In this document: positions 1 through 7,901 of the stretch, piece by piece
How the letters are laid out: the number at the start of each line of letters is the position of its first letter
Position numbering within the stretch: position 1 is the first letter of the stretch
NCBI GenBank assembly: GCA_963714055.1
Contig: OY970227.1
Span: 1,488,001-1,552,000, forward strand
Length of the DNA stretch: 64,000 nucleotides
Source of the DNA: JACDBE01 sp963714055
Lineage (GTDB): Bacteria > Actinomycetota > Acidimicrobiia > Spongiisociales > UBA5794
Reading direction: 5' to 3'
The notes under the pieces: model-generated
What the model was told of the DNA's origin: nothing
Databases searched by the model: none
Seen by the model: only the letters and a program-made list of their open reading frames with translations
Program-made: the position numbers and the translations under genes

Positions 1-951
1 ATCTCCGTCTCAAGCGACCGACGCATCACCTCGGGGTCGGCTCGGCGCTCCACGGGGCCCAGACCGGCGAGATGATGAAGCGGCTCGAGCCGATCCTGGT
101 CGACCTCCAGCCCGACGTGGTGGTCGTCTTCGGCGACACCAACAGCACGCTGGCGGCGGCGCTGGTGGCCGCCAAGCTCCACCTCCCGGTCGCCCATGTC
201 GAGGCCGGCTTGAGGTCGTTCAACCCGCGGATGCCGGAGGAGATCAACCGCTGCCTCACCGACCACGTCTCGGACCTCCTGCTGTGCCCGTCGGCCCAGG
301 CCGCGGCCAACCTCGAGCGCGAGGGGATCAGCGACGGGGTCCACATCACCGGCGACGTCATGCTGGACGCCCTCGAATGGGTGAGACCGGACTCGCTGCA
401 GGTGTCGGCAGTGCTCGGCCGGTACGGGCTGGTCGCCGGCGGTTACGCCGTCGCCACGGTGCACCGCGCCGAGAACACCGACGACGCCGGCCGGCTCGGC
501 GGCCTGCTCGCCGCGCTCGGCGACTTGGCCGCCGACGGGCTACCCGTGATCCTCCCCCTCCATCCGTCGGACCGCCGGATTGCTCGACGGGCTGAAGGTC
601 CCCGCCGGGGTGCGGCCGGTGGAGCCGGTCGGACATCGCCGAGATGGTCGCCCTGGCCACCGGGGCACGCGTCGGGCTCACCGACTCCGGTGGCCTTGCA
701 GAAGGAGCTGTACTGGCTGGGCGTGCCGTGCGTGACCATGCGCGACGAGACCGAGTGGGTCGAGACGGTGGCGACCGGGTGGAACGTGGTGGCTGGTGTC
801 GACCCGGTGGCCGTCGCCGCCGCCGCCCGGCGAATGGCTGTCGATCGATCCCGGCGACCGCCCGCCGATCTACGGCAACGGCGGCGCCGCCGCGCGCATC
901 CTCGACCTCCTCGTGGAGCATTTCGCCCCGGCGCCGGAGCCGGTCCCGTGA
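1..951 (+). CDS. wecB: UDP-N-acetylglucosamine 2-epimerase family protein (partial, multiply frameshifted)
   Basis: Non-hydrolysing UDP-GlcNAc 2-epimerase family, which makes UDP-ManNAc-type sugars for surface polysaccharides. The 5' end lies outside the window. Visible family blocks are HHLGVGS, VVVFGDTNSTLAAA, HVEAGLRSFNPRMPEEINR (the conserved Glu pair), the H-R-x-E-N stretch VHRAEN, LTDSGG and GVPCVTMRDETEWVET. They lie in three reading frames: the frame changes near 590, 640, 690 and 825, and the C-terminus (LDLLVEHFAP) is read only after the last shift, ending with TGA at 949-951. Each shift sits in a GC run, so sequencing indels are more likely than a decayed gene. Because WbpB/D/E-like genes lie at 38.9-41.6 kb, a WbpI-like 2-epimerase acting on a diacetamido sugar is an alternative. 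Confidence 0.85.
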
Positions 952-1014
952 CGGCCCACGATGGGGTAGGGGCCACATCTGTGGGAGGAGGCGAGCGCCA
1001 GCCGCGGGCATGTC

Positions 1015-2376
1015 ATGACCGCCGGGTCGCATTGGGGGATCGTCGGCGGCGGCATGCTGGGGATGACCCTGGCGATGCGGCTCCGCCAGGCGGGCCACCG
1101 GGTCACCCTGCTCGAAGGGGCCGATCAGCTCGGTGGCCTGGCGTCGACCTGGCAGCTGGGCGACGTCGTCTGGGACAAGCACTATCACGTCACGCTGCTC
1201 TCCGACTCGTCGTTGCGCACCGTGCTCGACGAGCTCGGCCTGGCCGACGAGCTGCGCTGGGTCGAGACCAGGACGGGTTGCTACACCGACGGCCGGCTGT
1301 ACTCGGTGTCGAACACCGCCGAGTTCCTCAGGTTCCCGCCGCTGGGCATCGTCGACAAGCTCCGACTGGGCTGGACGATCTTCCACGCCTCGCGGATCGA
1401 CGACTGGGAGCGGCTCGAGCAGATCCCGGTGGAGGACTGGCTGGTCGAAGCACTCCGGCCGGCGCACCTTCGACAAGTTCTGGAGGCCGCTGCTGCGCTC
1501 CAAGCTGGGCGAGAACTACCGGATCGCATCGGCCGCGTTCATCTGGGCGATCATCCAGCGCCTGTACGCCGCCCGCCGTACCGGACTCAAGAAGGAGATG
1601 TTCGGTTACGTCGAGGGCGGCTACGCCCGGGTCCTGTCCCGTTTCGGCGAGCGGCTCGAGGCGATGGGCGTCGAGATCCGGCTCGGGGCCAGGGCAGAGC
1701 GTGATCGCCTGCCGAAGGCGACCGGGTCAGGGTCGAGCTCGAGGACGGCAGCCTCCTGTTCGACCGGGTCGTGGTCACCACCGGCATCTCCGATCGCCGC
1801 CCGCCTGATCGAGGGCCTGACCGAAGCGGAGCGGGCGACCATGAACGGCGTGACCTACCAGGGCATCGTGTGCGCCTCGGTGCTCATGGCCGAGCCGCTC
1901 GCCGGCTACTACGTGACCAACATCACCGACGACTGGGTGCCGTTCACCGGGGTGATCGAGATGTCCGCCCTGGTGGACCGGGACGCCTTCGGCGGGCGGG
2001 CCCTGGTCTACCTGCCCCGGTACACCTCCGAGGACGACCCGGCGACGACCTGGTCGGACGCCGAGGTCGAGCAGCGTTTCCTCGACGCCTTGGAGAGGAT
2101 GTACCCGTCGTTCGATCGCGCGTGAGGTGGAGGCCTTCCAGATCTCCCGTGTCCGCTACGTCCTGCCCTTGTCCACGCTGGGTTACTCGAAGTCGGTGCC
2201 CGGCATCGCCACCTCGATTCCCGGGATCTTCACGGTGAACTCGTCGCAGATCCTCAACGGGACGCTCAACGTCAACGAGACGGTCCAGCTCGCCGAGCGG
2301 GCGGCCGACCACCTTGCTGGCGGCGGATCAGACGCCGGCGACGGCTCCGACCGCCGGGGCAGACGACAGATCGTGA
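1015..2376 (+). CDS. FAD-dependent amine-oxidase-like oxidoreductase (frameshifted)
   Basis: The N-terminus WGIVGGGMLGM is a dinucleotide-binding Rossmann motif (GxGxxG), followed by LLEGADQLGGLASTW, typical of the NAD(P)/FAD amine oxidase/protoporphyrinogen-oxidase-like group often found in O-antigen clusters. The reading frame changes near 1465, 1700, 1795, 2120 and 2315. When joined, the protein is about 450 aa and ends in a proline/alanine-rich tail with TGA at 2374-2376, overlapping the GTG start of the next gene (GTGA). The ATG at 1015 precedes the Rossmann motif directly. Substrate unknown. The overlap suggests co-translation with the deacetylase. The many shifts look like assembly error, since every segment is well conserved. 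Confidence 0.75.
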
Positions 2377-3336
2377 AGCCGAGGCCGCTCGCCCCGCTGT
2401 CGCTCGACCTCGACAACAAGTGGTCGTACCTCAAGACCCACGGGGACGGCTCGTGGCGGGACTGGCCCAGCTACTTCGGTGTCGTCGTGCCCCGCATCCT
2501 CTCGCTTCTGGCCGATCGGGGACCTGACCATCACGTTCTTCGTCGTCGGCACCGACGCCGAGTCCCCGGCGCACCGCGAGCACCTGCAGGCGATCACCGC
2601 CGCCGGCCACGACATCGGCAGCCACAGCCACCTCCACGAGCCGTGGCTGCACCTCTACGACCGGGCCGAGCTCCGCTCCGATCTCGAACGAGCGCACGCC
2701 GCCATCGCCGAGGCGACCGACCGGGAGCCGCGCGGGTTCCGTGGCCCTGGCTTCAGCCTGTCCGGTGCGGTCCTCGAAGAGCTCGCCGCCATGGGCTACG
2801 CCTATGACGCCACCGTCTTCCCCAACCTGCTCAACCCGGTGAGCCGGGCGTACTTCCTCAAGCGGAGCAACCTGACCCCGGAGGAGCGGCGCCAGCGGGA
2901 GGCCCTCTTCGGGACATTGCGCGACGCCACCCGTCCCAACGTGCCGTTCACCTGGCGGCTCGACGGCGAGCGCCTGCTCGAGGTGCCGGTGACGACGATG
3001 CCGGGAGCCAGGGTTCCCTTCCACTTCAGCTACCTCACCTACCTGGCGGGCCGGTCTGAGAAGGCGGCGCGGGCGTACTTCGGCGCCGCCCTGGCGCTGT
3101 GCCGCACCCGGGCGGTCGCCCCGTCGCTGCTGCTCCATCCGCTCGACTTCCTCGGCGTGGAGGACGAGCCCGACCTCGGGTTCTTCCCGGGCATGCAGAT
3201 GAGCCGGGCCACCAAGCTCGAGCTCACCGCCGGCTTCATCGACCAGCTGGCCGAGAGCTACCAGATCGTGCCGCTCTCGGACTACGTCCGGACGCTCAAC
3301 CCTCGGAAGTCGAGGCACCCGGCGAGCGTGAGCTGA
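2373..3336 (+). CDS. polysaccharide deacetylase (NodB domain), one frameshift
   Basis: Polysaccharide deacetylases (CE4) remove acetyl groups from N-acetylhexosamines in a metal-dependent reaction. NodB motifs seen: SLDLDNKW (motif 1, acidic), HSHLHEPW (motif 2, metal-binding His pair), RGPGFSLSG (motif 3, RxPG) and LLLHPLDFLG (C-terminal His motif). The GTG at 2373 overlaps the stop of the preceding oxidoreductase. One extra G near 2515 splits the gene: the N-terminal ~48 residues are in one frame and the rest in another. Corrected length is about 320 aa. No signal peptide is visible, so it may act on a lipid-linked or nucleotide-linked intermediate in the cytoplasm (inference). The 3' end overlaps the convergent glycosyltransferase by 41 bp. 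Confidence 0.85.
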
Positions 3337-4444
3337 TCGGGTCGGGGGTCGATCCGGAGGTCGGAACGGCGATCGGCGGTGTGACCGTCGGCACCGTCCG
3401 CGCGACCGGCGGGGGATCGAGAGAGGCCTCGACCTGCCGCTCGATTCGGTAGACGGACGTTCCGAGGTAGAACAGCTCCTCGAAGTACCGCTTGTTCTGC
3501 GCCGACAGGATCCCGAGGCTGATCAGCTGGATGGCGGCGAGCAGGGCGATGCCGCCGACGATGAAGGAGTGGGGCGACGTTTGGAACGAGATGGCGATCG
3601 CCTGCGAGAACGATTCCGCCTCGCCGTCGACCAGGGCGTCGATGGTGTGGAAGGCAGACCAGCCAAGCGACCAGAGGGCGAGGCCGAGCACGATCAACCC
3701 GGGCACGATGAAGAAGGCGAACGGCTTGAACAGGAAGCTGGCGAACGCCTGGGCAGCGATGCTCCGAGCGATGCGGAGTGACGACTTGCGCGACTCGCCG
3801 AGCCGCCGTTGATCGGACCAGTCGAGATGCGCCGGTATCTCCACGATGCGGGCCCGCAACAGCTGGGCCTTGTAGATGATCTCGGTGTTGACCTCGAAGT
3901 CGAGGCTCTTCAGGTTGAGCGACTGGAGGAAGGTGCGCGAGTAGGCCCGTGCCATGCCGGTGACCGTGGTGAGATGGCCCTTCGCCGAGATGGTGAGCAG
4001 CCGGTTGGCGCCGCGGCTCAACATCTCCCGGGTCCACGGCACATCGGTGACCTGGCCACCCTCGGCGTATGGCGAGGCGATGACGATGTCGGCCTCGGTG
4101 GCGATGATCGCATCGACCAGCCGGCCGATGTGCTCGGGCCCGTAACTCAGATCGCTGTCGAGCGTGACCACATAGTCCCCACGCGACGCGTTGAACCCGT
4201 CACGCAGCACGTGACCCAGGTTCGTGTTCACCCGGTGGTGCAGCGCCTGCACCCTGGGCTCGCCGGCGGCGAAGGCGTCGATGATGGCACCGGTGCGGTC
4301 CGAGCTGCCGTCGTCGACGGCGACGATCTCCCAGTCGTAGCGCGCCTCGAGCGATACCAGCTCCGCCTTCACCCGCTCGAGGGTGCGCTCGATGAGCGCT
4401 TCCTCGTTGTACGCCGGCAGGATCACCGACACCGCCGGCCTCAT
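3296..4444 (-). CDS. GT2 family glycosyltransferase with C-terminal membrane segments (dolichol-phosphate-mannose-synthase-like)
   Basis: The N-terminus reads VSVILPAYNEEALIERTL, the hallmark of GT-A family 2 enzymes. It is followed by AVDDGSSDRTG and the DSD motif TLDSDLSYGPEHI (DxD-type metal/nucleotide site), then a DPM1/GtrB-like core. After about residue 230 come two hydrophobic segments (FIVPGLIVLGLALWSLGW and a second near residue 305), so the enzyme is membrane-anchored and may make a polyprenyl-phosphate sugar. The ATG at 4444 was chosen because it sits directly before the conserved core; an upstream ATG at 4486 is possible. 382 aa. Stand-alone, convergent with the deacetylase. Confidence 0.9.
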   Translation of the reverse strand: MRPAVSVILPAYNEEALIERTLERVKAELVSLEARYDWEIVAVDDGSSDRTGAIIDAFAAGEPRVQALHHRVNTNLGHVLRDGFNASRGDYVVTLDSDLSYGPEHIGRLVDAIIATEADIVIASPYAEGGQVTDVPWTREMLSRGANRLLTISAKGHLTTVTGMARAYSRTFLQSLNLKSLDFEVNTEIIYKAQLLRARIVEIPAHLDWSDQRRLGESRKSSLRIARSIAAQAFASFLFKPFAFFIVPGLIVLGLALWSLGWSAFHTIDALVDGEAESFSQAIAISFQTSPHSFIVGGIALLAAIQLISLGILSAQNKRYFEELFYLGTSVYRIERQVEASLDPPPVARTVPTVTPPIAVPTSGSTPDPISSRSPGASTSEG

Positions 4445-4541
4445 TGACCCATGCTCCCCCCGAGGGCCGCCTCCAGACCATCGCACTGTACCCGTTGACC
4501 CGGATCCGGGGAAGGGCCGCTGGACGGAGACGCCGCCACGC

Positions 4542-5513
4542 TCACCCGGGGTCGGCGACGGCGTCGAGCAGCCGGGTGATCCCTGCTTCGGCGTCCTCGA
4601 GACGGCGAGGACGGCTCCACACCATCACCGGCACCGATGATGCCACCTCCAGCAGCAAGGCTTCCCAACGGCCCGGCACCCGGATGGACACGCTGGGAGC
4701 GAGCGCCTCGAGACGCCCGGCGCCCTGGACCGGGTCGACGAACGGGTCACCCCATACCGGCACCACGACGCCACCGAGTGGGGCGGTGAGCGGTGCGTCC
4801 CTGATGCGATACCGCCAGCGGCGCCGCATCCCGATGAATCCACGGTCCTCGCCGATGGCGAGCCGCTCGGCCACCTCCCGGCGCAGGTCGAGGAAGCGCG
4901 GCCCGCGGTGGACCTGCAGTTGCGGTCCGACGACGCTCAGGTCGTCGGCGAGCACCGGGTGGCCGGCACGGTCGAGCAACGCAAGCGAGGTGGTCTTGCC
5001 TCCGCCCTTGGCGGCGACGATCACCCACGCCCGGCCGTCGATCACCACCGCTCCGGCGTGCAGCCCCAGGCCGTCGCCCCAGTAGGCGTTGAGCATCCCG
5101 GTGACCGACAGGTACGGGTGGGCGAGGTCGCACCGGGGGATGTCCCGGGAGAGGAACAGCCGCACGGAGCCGCCCGGCGGCTCCCGCGATACCTGGGCCG
5201 AGGACCCGTCACCGAAGTGGAGCACCGCCGAGTCGGCGGTGATGTGCTCGGGCTCGCCCAGCAGCCTGTTCGCTCCGGAGTCGATCGCGATCCGCCACGG
5301 AGGCGCTTCGTCGGGAACCGGGCCCAGGGAGTCGCAGTCCTCGAACCCGACCAGTCTCACCCCGTAGGTCCCGCGCGCCGGCGACGAGGGGCCCGCCCCA
5401 GTGGCCTCAGGCGACTGCGATGTGGCGACGTCCACGGCGTTCGACACCGTAGACGCGAAACTGTCGCCGTCGTGTGGAGCCGGAACCAGGACGGCCGGAC
5501 CCCTCCCCGTCAT
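4542..5513 (-). CDS. HPr-kinase-like lasso precursor kinase (PadeK-like, predicted)
   Basis: The protein has a P-loop (VAAKGGGKTT, about residues 167-175), the preceding LHAGAVVIDG segment typical of HPr-kinase-related proteins, and ADDLSVV (acidic pair at 190-191). HPr-kinase homologues in lasso clusters (PadeK of paeninodin, ThcoK, SyanK) phosphorylate the C-terminal serine of the precursor. Here the gene lies directly downstream of a precursor ending in Ser, on the same strand, 113 nt after its stop. That context supports the same reaction (inference). The start is uncertain: ATG 5513 gives 323 aa with a poorly conserved first ~50 residues; GTG 5360 (272 aa) begins right before the conserved RLVGFEDCD stretch. 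Two hairpins separate it from the precursor gene. Confidence 0.75.
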   Translation of the reverse strand: MTGRGPAVLVPAPHDGDSFASTVSNAVDVATSQSPEATGAGPSSPARGTYGVRLVGFEDCDSLGPVPDEAPPWRIAIDSGANRLLGEPEHITADSAVLHFGDGSSAQVSREPPGGSVRLFLSRDIPRCDLAHPYLSVTGMLNAYWGDGLGLHAGAVVIDGRAWVIVAAKGGGKTTSLALLDRAGHPVLADDLSVVGPQLQVHRGPRFLDLRREVAERLAIGEDRGFIGMRRRWRYRIRDAPLTAPLGGVVVPVWGDPFVDPVQGAGRLEALAPSVSIRVPGRWEALLLEVASSVPVMVWSRPRRLEDAEAGITRLLDAVADPG

Positions 5514-5544
5514 CCGAGCCGGCCTTCGGCCCGTGCTGCTGCCA

Positions 5545-5569
5545 CCCCTCCCCTCCGCAAGGGGAGGGG
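5545..5569. other. perfect 10-bp stem-loop between precursor and kinase genes
   Basis: Arms CCCCTCCCCT (5545-5554) and AGGGGAGGGG (5560-5569) are perfectly complementary around a 5-nt loop. It lies in the gap between the lasso precursor and the kinase. There is no U-tract on either side, so it could be an RNA-stabilising or attenuating structure rather than a classic terminator. Confidence 0.5.
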
Positions 5570-5577
5570 AAACAAGA

Positions 5578-5604
5578 CAGCCCGACGGGTTGACCGCCGG
5601 GCTG
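5578..5604 (-). terminator. hairpin followed by T-rich run just after the lasso precursor gene
   Basis: Seven-bp arms CAGCCCG (5578-5584) and CGGGCTG (5598-5604) extend inward after one mismatch by CGG/CCG. On the minus strand the hairpin is followed by TCTTGTTTCC. It starts 23 nt after the precursor stop. It may be a weak intrinsic terminator that lowers kinase expression relative to the precursor (inference). Confidence 0.5.
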
Positions 5605-5626
5605 CATTCGCTCAGCTGGATCTGGG

Positions 5627-5770
5627 TCAGGAACCGCCGTTCCAGACGGGTTCCGTACCCTTGTCCTTGATGAGGATCCAGCTGTCTGAGAAACCCCATT
5701 GCTTGTTGAACGTCAACGTCAGGTCGGCGACAGACCCCAGTTCGGTGACTGTCGGCTTGGCGTACTCCAT
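5627..5770 (-). CDS. lasso peptide precursor (47 aa, predicted)
   Basis: A 47-codon gene with a good AAGGAG ribosome-binding site (complement of 5781-5786), 10 nt before the ATG. The leader YAKPTVTELGSVADLTLT fits the YxxP-x-L-x-x-(L)G recognition motif that lasso PqqD-like proteins bind, and carries Thr at the usual -2 position if cleavage follows LTF. The predicted core then starts NKQWGFSD, placing Asp at position 8 for an 8-residue macrolactam ring with Asn as residue 1, an unusual N-terminus. The tail is 18 residues and ends WNGGS; the C-terminal Ser matches the neighbouring HPr-kinase-like gene. The gene lies 79 nt downstream of the cyclase gene on the same strand. Cleavage site and ring are predictions; Thr18 as -2 would put Asp at position 10, outside known ring sizes. 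Confidence 0.85.
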   Translation of the reverse strand: MEYAKPTVTELGSVADLTLTFNKQWGFSDSWILIKDKGTEPVWNGGS

Positions 5771-5849
5771 AACCCCCTGGCTCCTTACCCGTGGAATGCA
5801 GTCGCCCGACAGGGCGATGCAGGAGCCGTCATGGTATCAAACACCTCGG

Positions 5850-7037
5850 CTATCCCTCAATGGGTCGATCTACCCAACTGGGGCTCTCGGTGATACGTGA
5901 CAGTGCCATGAGGTACTTGGCGAGCAGGAAGGTGTTGCCCTTCGGCCGGTCCGACGCCCACAGGTCGAGCAATGCCGGGACGTCGATGAATTCGGCGAAC
6001 TCTTCGAGGGGGAGCGCGCCGGCGACCCGGGTCGTTTCGGTGCTCCAGAAGATGTCGTCGAACCGCGCTTTGGTCGTTCGTGCCAGGACATCCTCGGGTA
6101 GGAGGCCACGGAAGAACCGCTGCATCATCGCGGTGCGGGAGGGGAGCCCGACGAACCCGACCTGGTCCGCCAACCCGGCCACGAAGCCGGCGTCGAGCAG
6201 CGGGTGGGCGACGGCCACTCCCCGGTCGGCAGCCACCCGGCCGAGATCGGTCCTGGCCCGGTGCAGATAGCGGAACCGGTAGGCCCCCCGTCGGAGCTGC
6301 CTGGCAGCCGAGACGCGGTCGCGGGTCTCGTCCTCCAGCACCCGCTTCACCAACTCGGCCCTGGTCTCCGGACGCATCCAACGGAAGTGCTCGGTGAGCT
6401 GGCCTGCCAGCCTGCCCCGGTCCCGGTGCGGGGCCACGTAGCGCTTGGCGAGCAGGCGAAGGGCCGTGCGCGTCGGCCGTCGCCGGCCGGCGAGCATGGC
6501 GGCGACGGCGTGGTGCTCGTTCCCGCTCAGGATCTCGTCGCCACCGAGACCGGTGAGCAGCGTCCCGCCGCCGACGCGGTCGAGCATGGGCACGAGGAAG
6601 TGGATGTTCCCCGGGTAGAGGCTGCCGTGGCGCAGAGTCAGCTCGGTGGCGACATCGCCGAGGACGTCGAGCGCTCCCCCAGGCTCGAGTCGCTCCCAAT
6701 CGGATGCGCCGACGTGACGAACCACCGACTCCTGGTAGGCGGTCTCCTCGGTGTGCTCCACCCCGGGGAACCTCAAGGTTATCGGCACCGGTTCGGGCAG
6801 CCCGTGCCGACGCGCCACCTCCGATGCCACCGCCAGTACCGCAGAGGAGTCACGCCCGCCGGAGAAGGCGACACCACACGGTGGGCTCTCCAGGCCGGGG
6901 ATCAGCGCTCGCTCCAGGGCGGCGAGCGGATCGCCGTCGCCCCGTGGCAGGGCTGCAGTGGCCTCGTCGGCGCCGAAGACGATCCCGCTCAGCAGCTCCA
7001 GCGTCTCGAGACCGCCGGCGAGCTCGTCAGGTGTCAT
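5850..7037 (-). CDS. asparagine-synthetase-like lasso cyclase, synthetase domain only
   Basis: The ATP-pyrophosphatase motif FSGGRDSS (about residues 58-65) and downstream GLGGDEILSGNEHH mark the asparagine synthetase fold. In lasso clusters this enzyme (C protein, McjC family) adenylates the Asp/Glu side chain and closes the macrolactam. The protein is 395 aa and starts about 58 residues before the P-loop, so the N-terminal glutaminase domain (usually ~200 aa) of standard AsnB/McjC is missing. The ATG at 7037 overlaps the B2 stop (ATGA), so the start is well placed and not a truncation artefact of start choice. It is preceded by B1 and B2 and followed by the precursor. True asparagine synthesis is less likely given this context. 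Confidence 0.85.
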   Translation of the reverse strand: MTPDELAGGLETLELLSGIVFGADEATAALPRGDGDPLAALERALIPGLESPPCGVAFSGGRDSSAVLAVASEVARRHGLPEPVPITLRFPGVEHTEETAYQESVVRHVGASDWERLEPGGALDVLGDVATELTLRHGSLYPGNIHFLVPMLDRVGGGTLLTGLGGDEILSGNEHHAVAAMLAGRRRPTRTALRLLAKRYVAPHRDRGRLAGQLTEHFRWMRPETRAELVKRVLEDETRDRVSAARQLRRGAYRFRYLHRARTDLGRVAADRGVAVAHPLLDAGFVAGLADQVGFVGLPSRTAMMQRFFRGLLPEDVLARTTKARFDDIFWSTETTRVAGALPLEEFAEFIDVPALLDLWASDRPKGNTFLLAKYLMALSRITESPSWVDRPIEG

Positions 7038-7435
7038 GCAGGAAGCCTCGAGAGCTCCTCGTAGGTGGGATCGAACCAGGGGTCGACGGCGTCGACCCAG
7101 GCGTGGGCCTCGACCTCTCCGGATCGCCGACGCACCCCGATGACGACGTCGGGGGCATCGGCATAGCCTCCGATCCACGCCTGCACGACCAGCGCCCGCT
7201 CCAGGCACGTGGGGCGCACGATGGCGATGGCGGTGCGCACCCCCCACCAGCCACGGGGGCCAAGGCCGGCGACCGGGGCCACCCGCGCCCTGGTCCCTTC
7301 GATGGGAAGGCGGCGACGGATGCCGCGCAACTCGACGGCCGCCCAGCGAAGCGCCCGAGCGCTGGGCACCGCACCGCTGACCAACCGGCGGAAGCTGTCG
7401 GGGCGTCGTGCCCGGGGGACCCGACCGAGGGTCAC
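7034..7435 (-). CDS. lasso peptide biosynthesis B2 protein (transglutaminase-like leader peptidase)
   Basis: 133 aa from the GTG at 7435, which overlaps the stop of the PqqD-like gene. The C-terminal half carries a Cys-His-Asp arrangement: TCLERALVVQAWI (Cys77), EAHAWVDAVD (His111 and a nearby Asp), the signature of the McjB C-terminal/transglutaminase-like core that cuts the leader from lasso precursors. The split architecture (separate B1 and B2) is usual in actinobacterial lasso clusters. Translationally coupled to the cyclase (ATGA). The N-terminal ~60 residues are Arg/Pro-rich and not conserved to my eye. Confidence 0.85.
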   Translation of the reverse strand: MTLGRVPRARRPDSFRRLVSGAVPSARALRWAAVELRGIRRRLPIEGTRARVAPVAGLGPRGWWGVRTAIAIVRPTCLERALVVQAWIGGYADAPDVVIGVRRRSGEVEAHAWVDAVDPWFDPTYEELSRLPA

Positions 7436-7722
7436 TGCCGAGACGCCTCTTCGACGAGGTCGAGCTCGAGGCAGCGTTCGAGGAAGGCGTCGACGTCGGC
7501 GGCGATGTCGACCGGCGCCTGCTCGGAGAACCTGGCAGACAGCTCGTCGGTGAGCCGGCGGCGGGAGGCGCCGACCACCAGCAGCGGCCAGAGCAAGGTC
7601 CCAACGCCGCCGACGGAGTAGTAGGTCGACGTCTCCATCCCGAGCACGACGACCTCTCCGTCGACCTCTCGCCAGCTGGTGGCGTCGGTGACGCGGTACA
7701 CGATGGCGTCGTCGTCGGACAT
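7432..7722 (-). CDS. PqqD-like RiPP recognition protein (lasso B1)
   Basis: 96 aa with the winged-helix PqqD pattern: YRVTDATSWREVDGEVVVLG, then TSTYYSVGGVGTLLWPLL and a C-terminal helical pair ending LELDLVEEASRQ. Such RRE proteins bind the precursor leader and deliver it to the protease. First gene of the coupled set B1-B2-C (overlaps of 4 nt). The ATG at 7722 was preferred over upstream in-frame ATGs because conservation starts there. The 179-bp gap to the divergent nucleotidyltransferase gene should hold the promoter of this operon; no clear -35/-10 pair was identified. Confidence 0.85.
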   Translation of the reverse strand: MSDDDAIVYRVTDATSWREVDGEVVVLGMETSTYYSVGGVGTLLWPLLVVGASRRRLTDELSARFSEQAPVDIAADVDAFLERCLELDLVEEASRQ

Positions 7723-7901
7723 TGTGGGAAGCCCCGGAGATCGACTGGGCCGGGCGCACCGCGCCGCGGCCGGACCGATGATAGCCCGGGTCGGCCGGCG
7801 CATTCGGGCGGCACCGGCACCGACACCGGGGCACGCCGGAACGGGCAATGGTTAACGTCGACGGCCTGTGACCACCCATTCCGCCGGCCGCCTCTTCCCG
7901 G

